Of a stretch of 64,000 nucleotides of DNA, positions 25,101-33,836 are shown one piece after another. Source of the stretch: Solibaculum_A intestinale (lineage in GTDB: Bacteria > Bacillota > Clostridia > Oscillospirales > Acutalibacteraceae); NCBI RefSeq assembly GCF_040096205.1, contig NZ_JBBMFD010000001.1:62001-126000 (forward strand), written 5' to 3'. Below the pieces are notes generated by a model that worked only from the letters and a program-made list of their open reading frames with translations, searched no databases and was not told the DNA's origin. Numbering within the stretch: the stretch's first letter is position 1; the number at the start of each line of letters is the position of its first letter. Position numbers and translations under genes: made by a program.

Positions 25101-26771
25101 GATATCAAAGTGGAAGTCTTAAGCGACAGCCTCTCGCAGGAAATCGTCGTGGAACAGGCAACGCTTCCCACCGATCCGCTCAAGGAGAAGCTGGCAGAAG
25201 CCCGAGCCATCCAGGAAGACGCCTATACCGTCGAAAGCTTTGCCGCTTTGCAGGCCGCTATCCTGGAAGCACAGAAGGTGATGGACAAGGAAAACGTCAC
25301 GGAAGACGAAGTGATGACTGCGGTCGGAGAGCTGCAGGTCGCGATCGACGCGCTGGTGGTCTTTGTTCCCCAAGTGGTGCTGGACGCGCCCGCGTCTGTA
25401 ACCCGGGGCGACACCTTCACCCCCGCTCTCAAGCTTACCACCCGTACCGGCGCCCTTGAGGACCTGCCCTATACCTCTTCTCTGCGGGCGGACGATGACC
25501 TCTTTACCGTCAATGCCGACGGCAGCGTCACCGCCAAAAAGGCCGGTTCTACCGTGCTGCGCGGGTTTTATGACGACTATGCCGCGCTCCCGGCCGATTT
25601 TCTCTCCACTTATCTTCACTGCCTGACGGCGGAAACGCTCTATTCGAACGATTTCTCCTCCGGCGATCTGAGCGCCTTCAAAGGCAAGAACACGGGCAAT
25701 CTCTCTGTCGGCGGCGGCATTCTCAATGTGGGTAACGGCGTCACCGCCTATTACGACGGAGAAGGCGCGAAGGAATGGAAAAATTATAAGTATTCCGGCA
25801 CGGTGAAATTTGGGGATTTGAGCCCTGATGTGATTTTGCGCGCCCAGGATGAAAAGAACCACATGATGGTCAGCTTCGGCTATAAATCCCTGCTCTTCTA
25901 TACCTGTGTAGACGGAACCTATACTCAGATTCAGAATATTCCCTATGCTACCTTAGGAGAGGGCGACACCGCCGCTTTCGAAATCTACGCCATCGGCAGC
26001 ACCTATATTGTCTATGTCAACGGTGCGCTTGTTATGGTGTATGAGGACGATACCTATCAAACCGGCTCGGTGGGCTTCCGTACTTCCGGCAAAGCCGCCT
26101 ATACCGCCGACCACATCAAGGTGCAGATTCTGGAAGAGAATCTGGCCAAAGAAATTGTCGTCGAGGAAAAACCGGTGACCGCCAATGCCGACAAGAAAGT
26201 CTATGCGGTCAATGAGCCCATCACCGTGACCGTCGTCGCGTCCGAGGATTGGACCCGGCCGGTGCTCCGCAATGAGTACGGCGTCTACCTGGCCACCCAG
26301 TGGACCAAGGAACCCATCGGCAATGGCGACGCTAAGTTCACTCTGACCTTCTCGCTTTCCACCAAGGGGGAACGCGTCATGGACGTGCTGCTGCGCGACG
26401 GGGAAGGCAGTGAAACCGATGCGAACGTCAATGTCTCCTTTGTCATCGGTGATGCGGCGGTTGTTCCAGATGTGCCGGCGGAGGTCTATTCCATCCAAGC
26501 CCCGGCCTTTGGCGCGGTCAATCAGTCGCTTACCTTTACCATTAAGACCAGCACCGCGGTATCTAAGGTAGCGCTGTTTAACGAGTCGGGCATTGGCTTG
26601 GCCGCCAGCAGCGTGAGCTATGTGGACCATGGCGACGAACGCATCTGGACCTATACCATCGCGGTCGGTACGCCCGGCCAGCGTACGTTTGCCCTGAAGA
26701 TCAAGGATGCGGCCGGTTCTCAGTGGTTGGACACTGCATATACCGCCCGGATCACCCTTTCCCGCGGCTAA
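22143..26771 (+). CDS. Large secreted modular protein with duplicated FIVAR/Ig/LamG-like modules
   Basis: The 1542-residue protein has a signal peptide (~1-33, AVAA/DQ). Residues ~40-640 form a helical toroid-like domain followed by beta-rich sequence, reminiscent of polysaccharide lyase/heparinase-type enzymes; candidate active-site words are SGNHDLVQSSS and SPSYPKF, but I cannot assign a family. Two copies of a ~337-residue unit follow, each with a FIVAR-like helical segment (~673-734 and ~1011-1073), an Ig/BIG2-like domain and a LamG-like glycan-binding domain (~828-991 and ~1165-1330). Two Ig-like domains end the protein. There is no LPXTG or SLH anchor, so release or attachment by glycan binding is likely. 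It is flanked by its own promoter and terminator. Confidence 0.8.
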   Translation: MKKGRSLFRSCLALVLSVQLLAGTMAFTAVAADQPKLSAVVDSARLPGEGADAETVAVFNAFKDRQMEQINHYVDQPSVPIVDGEGGTGEWGQAADSAAWSKAGYAFAALWANRDVDRANQFVVSLCKDYPPTPGTQSYLTYFCMNLMMRTWFSFSDKSELYPGRLTKEAQAALEDWFWQYLTINDGIPTGAEFSEEHILIKDSGNHDLVQSSSFYIGSQLLLSSGNYANNKVGGRTLQQYHDTWAEYLREYFRIRGRKGLIAEAASPSYPKFTMDSLLSIYDFGKETDIHELCEAFLDNYYTDLIMETYQSRGGAKSRSYKNYYSVQGIADAGNFYNYVQFGIPEYKEAYNTGTSRCHPSMLSTCATSYQAPYVLYDFAVHPEAKGSYLYESTPLGRGGNGSTYKALLPSMTLKQTYVTPDYILGAVTIDRTQEYMKIHSQNKWMGVIFEGGLAEGKYDSRVYVTGNGTSHMGEIEGYENRGTTGYNEIDGIGSQGALLVQGIPERTNCDDTLVYISNDLYSTKAEEDGWLFAYDPDGTSYVAIKPSRGSIKSVSDFIGGKYINFTEDFVPIIIQCASKADYASFDAFKAAVKGTQSGWTGNTFFFQNLKGEVLELSTEQNVLPKKNGVPLDLTPELMYNSPYVKGVYGSGIVTVTNTKNETFTIDFNVPTDPLNSKLIEARAIVEGNYTIESYAALQTAIHDAEAVHDKPDASESEILLAIANLQTAIDGLKAYIPQAVLVAPDFVTRGQTFTPSIKLTSRTGEMQDLPYALNLSVEDPDLLSIGADGSVTAQNKGATTLHASFASFAALPSDALYYYLEALTADSLYENDFSSADMSAFKGKNPGNLTVSDGILTVGNGVAAYYNGEGAKEWKNYKYSGKIKFGDLGPDVILRAQDEKNHMMVSFGIKSLIIYTCIGGTYESKADIPYSCLAADGFDEFEIYAIGDTYIVYVNGTLVTIYQDDTYQTGSVGFRTSSRAKYTADDIKVEVLSDSLSQEIVVEQATLPTDPLKEKLAEARAIQEDAYTVESFAALQAAILEAQKVMDKENVTEDEVMTAVGELQVAIDALVVFVPQVVLDAPASVTRGDTFTPALKLTTRTGALEDLPYTSSLRADDDLFTVNADGSVTAKKAGSTVLRGFYDDYAALPADFLSTYLHCLTAETLYSNDFSSGDLSAFKGKNTGNLSVGGGILNVGNGVTAYYDGEGAKEWKNYKYSGTVKFGDLSPDVILRAQDEKNHMMVSFGYKSLLFYTCVDGTYTQIQNIPYATLGEGDTAAFEIYAIGSTYIVYVNGALVMVYEDDTYQTGSVGFRTSGKAAYTADHIKVQILEENLAKEIVVEEKPVTANADKKVYAVNEPITVTVVASEDWTRPVLRNEYGVYLATQWTKEPIGNGDAKFTLTFSLSTKGERVMDVLLRDGEGSETDANVNVSFVIGDAAVVPDVPAEVYSIQAPAFGAVNQSLTFTIKTSTAVSKVALFNESGIGLAASSVSYVDHGDERIWTYTIAVGTPGQRTFALKIKDAAGSQWLDTAYTARITLSRG

Positions 26772-26788
26772 ACACCATTCTCATATCC

Positions 26789-26830
26789 AAAAAGCCCCGG
26801 TCTTCTGTTACAGAAGGCCGGGGCTTTCCT
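26789..26830 (+). terminator. Terminator of the large secreted protein gene
   Basis: AAAGCCCCGG-CTTCTG pairs with CAGAAG-CCGGGGCTTT around TTA. The remaining gap to the next gene (26831-27092) shows no further feature I can support. Confidence 0.9.
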
Positions 26831-27092
26831 TTTGTGGTTTTTTAAGGCAAGAAAAACGGGTACCGTCTGTGGGAGGTACCCGTTTTCTGGGAATAAGGAG
26901 AGGATTGTTGGAACATGGATGGGAGAGTTCTGATCTCTTGATTGTTAGTTTATCAGGCAAGTGTGACAAAAGTTGCAAAAAAACGTAAGCAAACCGAGAA
27001 CAAATCGTGAAAAAATAATGAACGTCCCATCGCGCCGCTTCAATAAAAGCAAAAAACTAGAAACGGCTTGGTCCATATCCCTCTCCTTCCGG

Positions 27093-28358
27093 TCAGGCCG
27101 GGGTTCGGTGCCGCCCGGCTTCCCGCAGGCTGGGGCATAGGAGCATAGAGACTCCCAGCAGCGCCATGAGGATTCCGGTGATAACCAGCAGCCATTCCAC
27201 GGAAACCACGTCGGCCAGAGGACCGAAGATGGCCATGCCCAGCGGGAGGGCGGAAGAGGAAACGATCTGCACCAGGCCGAACACCCGCCCCTGCATCTGC
27301 GGTTCCACCGTTTCCTGCAGCAGCACCATGCCCGGAGAACCCACGAAAGGCATGGAAAGCCCCGTCAGGAACAAAAAGCACAGGTAAACCACGAACACCC
27401 CGGCAAATCCCAGAAGCATGGTGAAGATCCCGAAGACGACGGTACCCATCACCAGAGTATTGAGCCGGTTTCGAAACCCGCCCCACGCGGCGATAATCAG
27501 CCCGCCGATCACGGTTCCAAAGCTCCAGAGCATTTCGTTGGCCGTGAGCATCCATACCTCCTCGCCGAAGGTGCGTGTGGTCAGAAGAGGCGTAAGGAGA
27601 GCCGCCGGGGTGACGAGAAACATCAGCCCCGCGTAGAAGAAGAGAAACACCCGCAGAAACCGGTGGTTCCACGCATACCTCAGGCCGAACTTTAGGTCTG
27701 AAAACGCGCCGCGTGTTTCTTCTTTCTCCCGCTTTACTTTTGCCACCTTCAGCCGGGACATGATGACGATAGCGATGGCCGCTGTCACCACGTCAATGAA
27801 AAAGGCGGCTTCCAGCCCGGCCATAGAGAGGACGGCGCCGCTCACCGCCGGGGACACCAGCATCGTCAGCGACTGGATGGTACTGTTGAGGCCGTTGATG
27901 CGCATGAGCTTTTCCTGGGGAACGATCTGCGGGATCATGGCGGTTACCGCCGGCGTCTGCACGCCCGTTCCCGCCGAGCGCACCGCCGCCACCAGGAACA
28001 ACAGCCATAGCTCCTGATAGCCGCACAGGAAAATGACCGCCAGAATCAGCGTGGAAAGTGCGATCGCCCCGTCGGAAATCATGACCAGGTATTTGCGGTT
28101 GTGCCGGTCGGCCCATACGCCGGCGAACAGGGAAATCAGGATCTGCGGCAGGAAGCTGCACAGGCTCGAAAGCATGATCATCACACCCGACGAGGTGGAC
28201 AGCGTTACATACCAGACAATGGCGAACTGGGTAATGGACGAGCCGAACAGGGAAACGGCCTGGCTGGACAGGAACCAGCCGGCCTTTTGCCGCCAATGGA
28301 CGTATTCGGCCGGCAGAGGCTGGGAAATATCGGTCAGCGGGTGGTCTTCTTTTTTCAA
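27093..28358 (-). CDS. Major facilitator superfamily exporter, Mef/MFS_3-like
   Basis: The 421-residue protein has about twelve membrane segments. The signature after helix 2 is GVWADRHNRKYLVMISD, and PAVTAMIPQIVPQEKLMRIN is typical of the MFS_3 / macrolide-efflux-like branch (Mef, enterobactin exporter EntS). It probably exports a small molecule by proton antiport; the substrate cannot be predicted. The likely start is TTG at 28358 after AGGAGG; an ATG at 28382 has no ribosome site. It is a single-gene unit with its own promoter. Confidence 0.88.
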   Translation of the reverse strand: MKKEDHPLTDISQPLPAEYVHWRQKAGWFLSSQAVSLFGSSITQFAIVWYVTLSTSSGVMIMLSSLCSFLPQILISLFAGVWADRHNRKYLVMISDGAIALSTLILAVIFLCGYQELWLLFLVAAVRSAGTGVQTPAVTAMIPQIVPQEKLMRINGLNSTIQSLTMLVSPAVSGAVLSMAGLEAAFFIDVVTAAIAIVIMSRLKVAKVKREKEETRGAFSDLKFGLRYAWNHRFLRVFLFFYAGLMFLVTPAALLTPLLTTRTFGEEVWMLTANEMLWSFGTVIGGLIIAAWGGFRNRLNTLVMGTVVFGIFTMLLGFAGVFVVYLCFLFLTGLSMPFVGSPGMVLLQETVEPQMQGRVFGLVQIVSSSALPLGMAIFGPLADVVSVEWLLVITGILMALLGVSMLLCPSLREAGRHRTPA

Positions 28359-28403
28359 TTTCTCCTCCTTTGCGGAAAACACGGGTGAATTTTGAGAAAA
28401 AAG

Positions 28404-28432
28404 ATCATAGCATATTCCTGTCGATTATGCAA
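28404..28432 (-). promoter_or_regulatory. Promoter of the MFS exporter gene
   Basis: On the minus strand TTGCAT and TATGAT are separated by 17 bases, about 45 bases upstream of the start codon. Confidence 0.7.
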
Positions 28433-28708
28433 TGGTTTTTCTTATGTTTTCCCAGTCCCATTGATTTCCTGCCTCATGACCGTTTCTCAGATGATGGCTG
28501 CCCCGTACCTTATGAGAAATGAGAACCGGTCCTGCGGGAAGTGGAGGCAAATTAGCTCTTCCAAGTTCAAAGCCGCAAAACCGGAAAACAGCTCATATTC
28601 GGCATTTTCGCGCCAAAATTCCTGTAAAATCGGAATTTTTGGAACCCTTTTCGTTCCTGCGGATATACTGGAATGAACCCGAGATCAACGGAAGGGGAGG
28701 GAACGGAT

Positions 28709-29401
28709 ATGAGGCGGTACTGGCCGAGAAAGCGCAGGAGGCTGGGGCTGAAAGGCAAATTTCTCTTGTTCTTGGTGATTGTAGTTGTGCTGTTCTTTTT
28801 GGTGGATTCCCAGCTTCGCCCTCTTTTGGAGAGCGCCGCCCAGAGCCAGGCTACTATCGTATCCACCAAGGCGGTCAACGACGCGGTGACCGAAGAGCTC
28901 GCCAAACAAGGCCTCGGGTATGAGGACCTGGTCCATGTCACCCAGACCTCCGAAGGAAAGGTTACCTCCATCGAGTCGGACGTGGTGGAGATTAACCTGA
29001 TGAAGTCGAAGATTACCTCCGCCATCCAGGACCGGCTTTCGGAGAACGACATTCAGAGTACCGGCATCCCCCTTGGGAATCTGTTGGGGAGCAATTACCT
29101 GGTGGGACGCGGCCCCCTGATTCCGCTGAAAATCACTCTGGCCGGCACGGTTATCACCGAGCTTCAAAGCCAGTTTCTTTCCGCCGGCATCAACCAGACC
29201 AAGCACGAGCTGACCCTTTCGGTGAAAGCGCGTATCTACATCCAAATGCCCGGATACTATACTACCGCCGAAATTACCACCAATTTTCTCGTGGCCGAAA
29301 CCGTCATCGTCGGGGAAGTGCCGGACGCCTTCACCAACGTGGTCACTCCCAGCAACGACTTGCCGAATATCATCATGGATTATGGGGCGGACGCAAATTA
29401 A
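28709..29401 (+). CDS. yunB: Sporulation protein YunB
   Basis: The 230-residue protein has one N-terminal membrane segment (KFLLFLVIVVVLFFLVDSQL) and the conserved YunB body (SKAVNDAV-type region, NLMKSKITSAIQDRL, IPLGNLLGSNYLVGRGP). In Bacillus YunB is a mother-cell sporulation protein of unclear mechanism. ATG at 28709 follows GGAAGGGGAGGG; an upstream ATG at 28673 lacks a good site. A hairpin near 28614-28640 separates it from upstream DNA. It supports the host being a spore former. Confidence 0.88.
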   Translation: MRRYWPRKRRRLGLKGKFLLFLVIVVVLFFLVDSQLRPLLESAAQSQATIVSTKAVNDAVTEELAKQGLGYEDLVHVTQTSEGKVTSIESDVVEINLMKSKITSAIQDRLSENDIQSTGIPLGNLLGSNYLVGRGPLIPLKITLAGTVITELQSQFLSAGINQTKHELTLSVKARIYIQMPGYYTTAEITTNFLVAETVIVGEVPDAFTNVVTPSNDLPNIIMDYGADAN

Positions 29402-29422
29402 CCGTGTTTTCGCAGAAAAATG

Positions 29423-29431
29423 TGGTATAAT
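29423..29431 (+). promoter_or_regulatory. Extended -10 promoter of ligA
   Basis: TG-G-TATAAT at 29423-29431 is a good extended -10; the -35 is weak. It is 20 bases after the yunB stop. Confidence 0.55.
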
Positions 29432-29513
29432 ACAAACACACGCCCAATCGGGCGTATCGCGTAAAATCTATGGGTCCCGAGAAGACAAAACAAAACCGGG
29501 ATCAAATTGGCGG

Positions 29514-29538
29514 GCGCCCGTTTTTAGAAAACGGGCGC
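29514..29538 (+). other. Strong hairpin in the ligA leader
   Basis: GCGCCCGTTTT and AAAACGGGCGC are perfect 11-bp arms with a 3-base loop, about 40 bases before the ligA start. No T-run follows, so RNA stability or attenuation is more likely than termination. Confidence 0.5.
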
Positions 29539-29576
29539 TGCCTTTCCATTTCGCAGAAAAAGGACGGGAAGAAAAC

Positions 29577-31553
29577 ATGAATTCTGCAAAGGAGCGCATT
29601 GAGGAACTGCGCCGGCAGCTCAACTATCATAACCACAAATACTACGTGGAGGATCACCCGGAAATCGAGGACTATGAATACGACCGGATGCTCAGGGACC
29701 TGGAAACGCTGGAAGCGGAGCACCCGGAGCTCGTTACGCCCGATTCCCCCACCCAGCGGGTGGGCGGCGCGGCGGACGCCCTTTTTTCCCCGGTGACCCA
29801 CCCGGTTCCTATGGAGAGCCTGCAGGACGTTTTTTCCGGCGACGAGCTTTTGGACTTTGACCGGCGGGTGCGGGAAACGGTGGAATCTCCTCGGTACGTG
29901 GTGGAGCCGAAAATCGACGGGCTGTCGGTCTCTCTCGAATACGAAAACGGCGTGCTGGTGCGTGGGTCCACCAGAGGTGACGGGGTCACCGGCGAGGACG
30001 TAACCGCGAACCTGCGCACCATCCGTTCCATTCCCCTGCGCTTAACCCGTCCCCTTGCCTTTTTGGAGGTGCGCGGGGAGGTGTATATGCCTCGTGACAG
30101 CTTTGAAAAGCTGGTGGAGCGTCAGGAGATCAACGAGGAAAAGCCTTTCAAGAATCCCCGCAACGCCGCCGCCGGCAGCCTGCGCCAGAAGGACTCGGCA
30201 GTGACCGCCTCGAGAGGCCTGGACATCTTTCTGTTTAACATTCAGCGCGTCGAAGGGGAAACGCCCACCGGACATGCCCAGTCTTTGGAGCTGATGAAAG
30301 AGCTGGGGCTGAAGATCATCCCCTTTTACCGGGTGTTTTCCGACATGGGGGACGTGCTCGCGGAAATTGACCGCATCGGCGCGCTCAGAGGCTCCCTTCC
30401 CTTCGAGATTGACGGGGCGGTTGTAAAGGTGGACGATTTCGAGCAGCGCCGCCGACTGGGCAGTACCTCTAAGTTTCCCAAATGGGCCGCAGCTTTTAAG
30501 TACCCGCCCGAGGAAAAGGAGACGGTGCTTTTGGATGTGGAAGTAAACGTGGGCCGCACCGGCACCCTCACTCCCATCGGCATCTTTGAGCCGGTGACGC
30601 TGGCCGGCACCACCGTCTCCCGCGCCACCCTGCACAACGAGGATTTCATCGAGGAAAAACAGCTTCGCATCGGGGACACAGTGATGCTTCGAAAATCCGG
30701 GGATATCATTCCCGAGGTGGTAGAGGTCACCCGCCATGCAAACGATGCCAAACCCTTCCAGATGCCCAAGGAATGCCCCTCCTGCGGCGCGCCGGTGTTC
30801 CGGGAGGAAGGGGAGGCGGCCATCCGGTGCGACAATCCCGAATGCCCCGCCCAGCGGCTGCGCCACCTGGTTCACTTTGCCTCCCGTGACGCCATGGATA
30901 TCGACGGGCTAGGCCCTGCGGTGCTCGAGCAGCTCATGGCAAATGGGCTCGTGAAGTCCCCGCCCGACCTTTACCGCCTCAAAGCCGAGGATGTGGCGCA
31001 AATCGAGCGCATGGGAGAAAAGTCCGCCGCGAACCTGCTCGCCGCTATTGAGAAAACCAAGCAAAACGACCTTTATCGTCTGATTTTCGCCCTGGGCATC
31101 CGGCATATCGGGCAGAAGGCCGCCAAGCTTCTCGCCCAGCATTTTAAGCGGATGGACGCCTTGTTTGACGCCACCGAGGAGGAGATCGCGGAAATCGACG
31201 GCTACGGCAGCGTCATGGCCCAAAGCGTCGTCGCTTTTTTTGCCCTGCCTCAAACGAAGCACTTGATTGCAGAGCTCAAAGAATGCGGCCTGAACATGGA
31301 GGATCTGTCGGTGATGGCGGACACCCGTTTGGAAGGGCAGACCTTTGTGCTCACCGGCACCCTTCCTACTCTGACCCGCGCCCAGGCCGGCAAGATGATT
31401 GAGGAGCATGGCGGCCGGGTGTCCGGAAGCGTGTCCAAACGGACCACCTATGTGCTGGCCGGGGAGGACGCGGGCAGCAAGCTTGCCAAGGCCCAGAAGT
31501 TGGAGATTCCGGTGATTGACGAAGGGCAATTTTTGGAGATGCTTTCCCGTTAA
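29577..31553 (+). CDS. ligA: NAD-dependent DNA ligase
   Basis: The 658-residue enzyme seals nicks in replication and repair using NAD. All domains are present: the Ia domain with YHNHKYYVEDHPEIEDYEYD, the adenylation site with Lys112 in EPKIDGLSVSLEY, the OB fold (RTGTLTPIGIFEPV), a four-cysteine zinc finger (CPSCGAP, CDNPECPAQ), helix-hairpin-helix repeats and a C-terminal BRCT domain (GQTFVLTGTLPTLTR). ATG 29577 gives the standard N-terminus; a longer frame to 29382 overlaps yunB and is unsupported. Confidence 0.97.
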   Translation: MNSAKERIEELRRQLNYHNHKYYVEDHPEIEDYEYDRMLRDLETLEAEHPELVTPDSPTQRVGGAADALFSPVTHPVPMESLQDVFSGDELLDFDRRVRETVESPRYVVEPKIDGLSVSLEYENGVLVRGSTRGDGVTGEDVTANLRTIRSIPLRLTRPLAFLEVRGEVYMPRDSFEKLVERQEINEEKPFKNPRNAAAGSLRQKDSAVTASRGLDIFLFNIQRVEGETPTGHAQSLELMKELGLKIIPFYRVFSDMGDVLAEIDRIGALRGSLPFEIDGAVVKVDDFEQRRRLGSTSKFPKWAAAFKYPPEEKETVLLDVEVNVGRTGTLTPIGIFEPVTLAGTTVSRATLHNEDFIEEKQLRIGDTVMLRKSGDIIPEVVEVTRHANDAKPFQMPKECPSCGAPVFREEGEAAIRCDNPECPAQRLRHLVHFASRDAMDIDGLGPAVLEQLMANGLVKSPPDLYRLKAEDVAQIERMGEKSAANLLAAIEKTKQNDLYRLIFALGIRHIGQKAAKLLAQHFKRMDALFDATEEEIAEIDGYGSVMAQSVVAFFALPQTKHLIAELKECGLNMEDLSVMADTRLEGQTFVLTGTLPTLTRAQAGKMIEEHGGRVSGSVSKRTTYVLAGEDAGSKLAKAQKLEIPVIDEGQFLEMLSR

Positions 31554-31593
31554 AAGCGGCGCAAAAAATATACCGCTCCCTGCCCGGTATAGA

Positions 31594-31632
31594 AAAAAAT
31601 CCCCGTTGGAATCATCCAACGGGGATTTTTTT
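31594..31632. terminator. Bidirectional terminator between ligA and a convergent gene
   Basis: AAAATCCCCGTTGG pairs with CCAACGGGGATTTT with A and T runs on both sides. Confidence 0.92.
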
Positions 31633-31634
31633 AC

Positions 31635-31934
31635 TTATTTGTCCGCCAAGGCTCGTTCCAGCCAGATTGCGCCTACGTCAATGGCGTTATATAAGCCATC
31701 CTTTTCGGTTTTCTTCACAATCCGGTCGCGGATGCGCACCTGGGGATCCGTATCCATCAGCTGGACCAGAACCCGGTCCGGCACCTCCATATCCTTGAAG
31801 GGTTTGGTGCTCAATATTTGCAGCATAACCACGTATTTATCCGACATATTGCCATAATAAATCGTTTTTCCGCAGCGAACCATCGGCCTGCCCTTATACA
31901 GCAGAAACTTGTCTTTCTTGGCTGCGTTTGCCAT
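31635..31934 (-). CDS. Conserved small cytoplasmic protein, unknown function
   Basis: The 99-residue protein begins MANAAKKDKFLLYKGRPMVR and has no signal or membrane segment. The mix of basic N-terminus and hydrophobic strands (KTIYYGNMSDKYVVMLQIL) looks like a small folded beta-rich protein. A purine-rich ribosome site (AAAGGAGG) precedes the start, and convergent terminators frame it as a single gene. I have seen similar proteins in related clostridia but know no function. Confidence 0.75.
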   Translation of the reverse strand: MANAAKKDKFLLYKGRPMVRCGKTIYYGNMSDKYVVMLQILSTKPFKDMEVPDRVLVQLMDTDPQVRIRDRIVKKTEKDGLYNAIDVGAIWLERALADK

Positions 31935-32073
31935 CGGAATCGACCTCCTTTTGTCAGCTCGTACGAAACGAATCCGTATTACAATCTATAACTAAATCAT
32001 TTTAGCAGATTTTGACGCCAATGTAAAGGAAAATGCGTCAACCGGATGCGACAAAAGCAGACAAGTGCAAGCC

Positions 32074-33450
32074 TTACAGGCCTAAGTCCTTGATTTCCCC
32101 CTGCGCCCGGGCAATTTCCTCCTCGAGACCGGGAATGCCGTCGCCGATTTTGCCCGACAGGTACATGTCGTAAGCGGTCATGTCAAAATAGCCGTTGCCG
32201 GAGAGATTGAAGAGGATGACCTTTTCCTCGCCGCTCTCCTTGCATTTGTTGGCTTCCTTGATGGCCTGGCAGATGGCGTGGGAGGATTCGGGAGCGGGAA
32301 CGATGGCCTCCGTCTGAGCGAAGAGCAGCGCCGCCTCGAACACTTCCTTCTGCCCCACCGCCGCCGCTTCGATAAAGCCGTCGTGATAGAGCTGGGAGAG
32401 CAGGGGAGAGTCTCCGTGATAGCGAAGGCCTCCCGCATGGATGCCGGAGGGATGGAAGGAATGGCCCAGGGAATACATCATGGTGATGGGGGCCATGCCG
32501 GCGCTGTCTCCATAGTCGTAGGTAAAGACGCCCTTGGTAAGCTTCGGGCAGGCTTCCGCCTCCACGGCGATGAACTTAGCATGCTCCTTGCCGTCAAAGG
32601 TATCTTTCAGGAAGGGAAAGGCGATGCCCGAGAAGTTGGACCCGCCGCCGTTGCAGCCGATGACGATGTCCGGGTATTCGTCCACCATCTCCATCTGTTT
32701 TTTCGCCTCCAGGCCGATGACCGACTGGTGCAAAATCACATGGTTGAGCACGCTGCCCAGGGCGTAATTGGTGTCGCTGTGGGAAGCCGCGTCCTCCACC
32801 GCCTCGGCGATGGCGTCGCCCAAGGAGCCGTTGGTGTCCGGCATTTTCGCCAGAATGCCGCGTCCCACCTGGGTTTGGTCGGACGGGGAGGGGATGACTC
32901 CCGCGCCGTACATCTGCATAATGGAGCGGCGGTAGGGCTTTTGCTGATAGCTTACCTTCACCATGTAAACGGTGCACTCCATATCGAACATTTTGGTGGC
33001 CATGGAAAGAGCAGTGCCCCACTGGCCGGCGCCGGTTTCGGTGGTCAGACGCTTGATGCCCTCGATTTTGTTAAAGTACGCCTGGGGCACGGCGGAATTG
33101 AGCTTGTGGCTGCCGGAGGGATTGGTGCCCTCATACTTGTAGTAGATGCGCGCCGGGGTACCCAGCGCCTTTTCCAGCTCGTAAGCCCGGTGCATGGGGG
33201 TGGAGCGGAACAGCTCGTATTTTTCCATGACTTCCTTGGGAATGTCGATGTAGCGTTCGGTGGTCAGCTCCTGTTCAATCAGGCTCTTGGGGAAGATGGC
33301 GCCCAATTCCTCCGCTGTCACTTCCTTGTGGGTGCGGGGGCTCAGGTACGGAGCGGGGAGATTCGGCATGTCCGCGCGGACGTTATACCATTGCTTGGGA
33401 AGCTCGCTTGCCGGTAAGATAATCTGGTGAGGAATCTGGTTCTTTTTCAT
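32074..33450 (-). CDS. trpB: TrpB2-type tryptophan synthase beta chain
   Basis: The 458-residue PLP enzyme carries the PLP lysine in NPSGSHKLNSA (Lys116), the glycine loop CNGGGSNFSG and ETGAGQWG. The long N-terminus and length mark the TrpB2 group, which can convert indole and serine to tryptophan without a TrpA partner. No other trp gene is nearby, consistent with indole salvage. ATG 33450 follows AAAGGAG. A T-box leader with a TGG specifier controls it, so it should be expressed when tRNA-Trp is uncharged; this supports a role in tryptophan supply. Confidence 0.92.
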   Translation of the reverse strand: MKKNQIPHQIILPASELPKQWYNVRADMPNLPAPYLSPRTHKEVTAEELGAIFPKSLIEQELTTERYIDIPKEVMEKYELFRSTPMHRAYELEKALGTPARIYYKYEGTNPSGSHKLNSAVPQAYFNKIEGIKRLTTETGAGQWGTALSMATKMFDMECTVYMVKVSYQQKPYRRSIMQMYGAGVIPSPSDQTQVGRGILAKMPDTNGSLGDAIAEAVEDAASHSDTNYALGSVLNHVILHQSVIGLEAKKQMEMVDEYPDIVIGCNGGGSNFSGIAFPFLKDTFDGKEHAKFIAVEAEACPKLTKGVFTYDYGDSAGMAPITMMYSLGHSFHPSGIHAGGLRYHGDSPLLSQLYHDGFIEAAAVGQKEVFEAALLFAQTEAIVPAPESSHAICQAIKEANKCKESGEEKVILFNLSGNGYFDMTAYDMYLSGKIGDGIPGLEEEIARAQGEIKDLGL

Positions 33451-33510
33451 TAGAAAGGCTCCTTTCGTTTGGACGGTCTGCCGTTTTTTATGAATGGACA
33501 CTGGGAAAAG

Positions 33511-33796
33511 AAAAAACAGCCTGTCCTTTCAACAAGGACAGGCTGTTACATACGACCTGCGGTACCACCTTGATTGCCGGCAAAAAACCGGCCCTCTCAT
33601 GCAAAAGCGCCAACACGCTTTGCGCCCTTAACGCGGGCAAACGTCGGACATTACTCGCCGCCAATTCCGGCTTTCCTTCCGCCCTCCGCGACCCAACGGC
33701 CTTTTCTAACAGCGTTTCTGCCGGCTTCCACCCTCCCGGCTCTCTGAAAGAAACCCTCTGTTAAGACCACTTCGCTTCACAGGTTTTTCTCTTTGT
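33511..33796 (-). ncRNA. T-box leader, tryptophan-type
   Basis: On the minus strand the leader has the stem I landmarks AGAGAG and GGGTGGAAGCC, a candidate specifier TGG at 33695-33693, the T-box core AAGGTGGTACCGCAGG at 33571-33556, and the terminator with arms AACAGCCTGTCC/GGACAGGCTGTT (33515-33547) followed by T. Uncharged tRNA-Trp would stabilise the antiterminator and allow trpB expression. Confidence 0.92.
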
Positions 33797-33801
33797 CGCT
33801 A

Positions 33802-33830
33802 ATCATAGCACCCAAACGACTTGCTGTCAA
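33802..33830 (-). promoter_or_regulatory. Promoter of the T-box/trpB unit
   Basis: TTGACA (33830-33825) and TATGAT (33807-33802) on the minus strand are 17 bases apart: a near-consensus housekeeping promoter directly after ireB. Confidence 0.88.
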
Positions 33831-33836
33831 CCTTTT

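Noticed and set aside
29382..29576. Upstream extension of the ligA frame
   Set aside because: It overlaps yunB, contains the ligA promoter and hairpin, and the standard LigA N-terminus begins at 29577.
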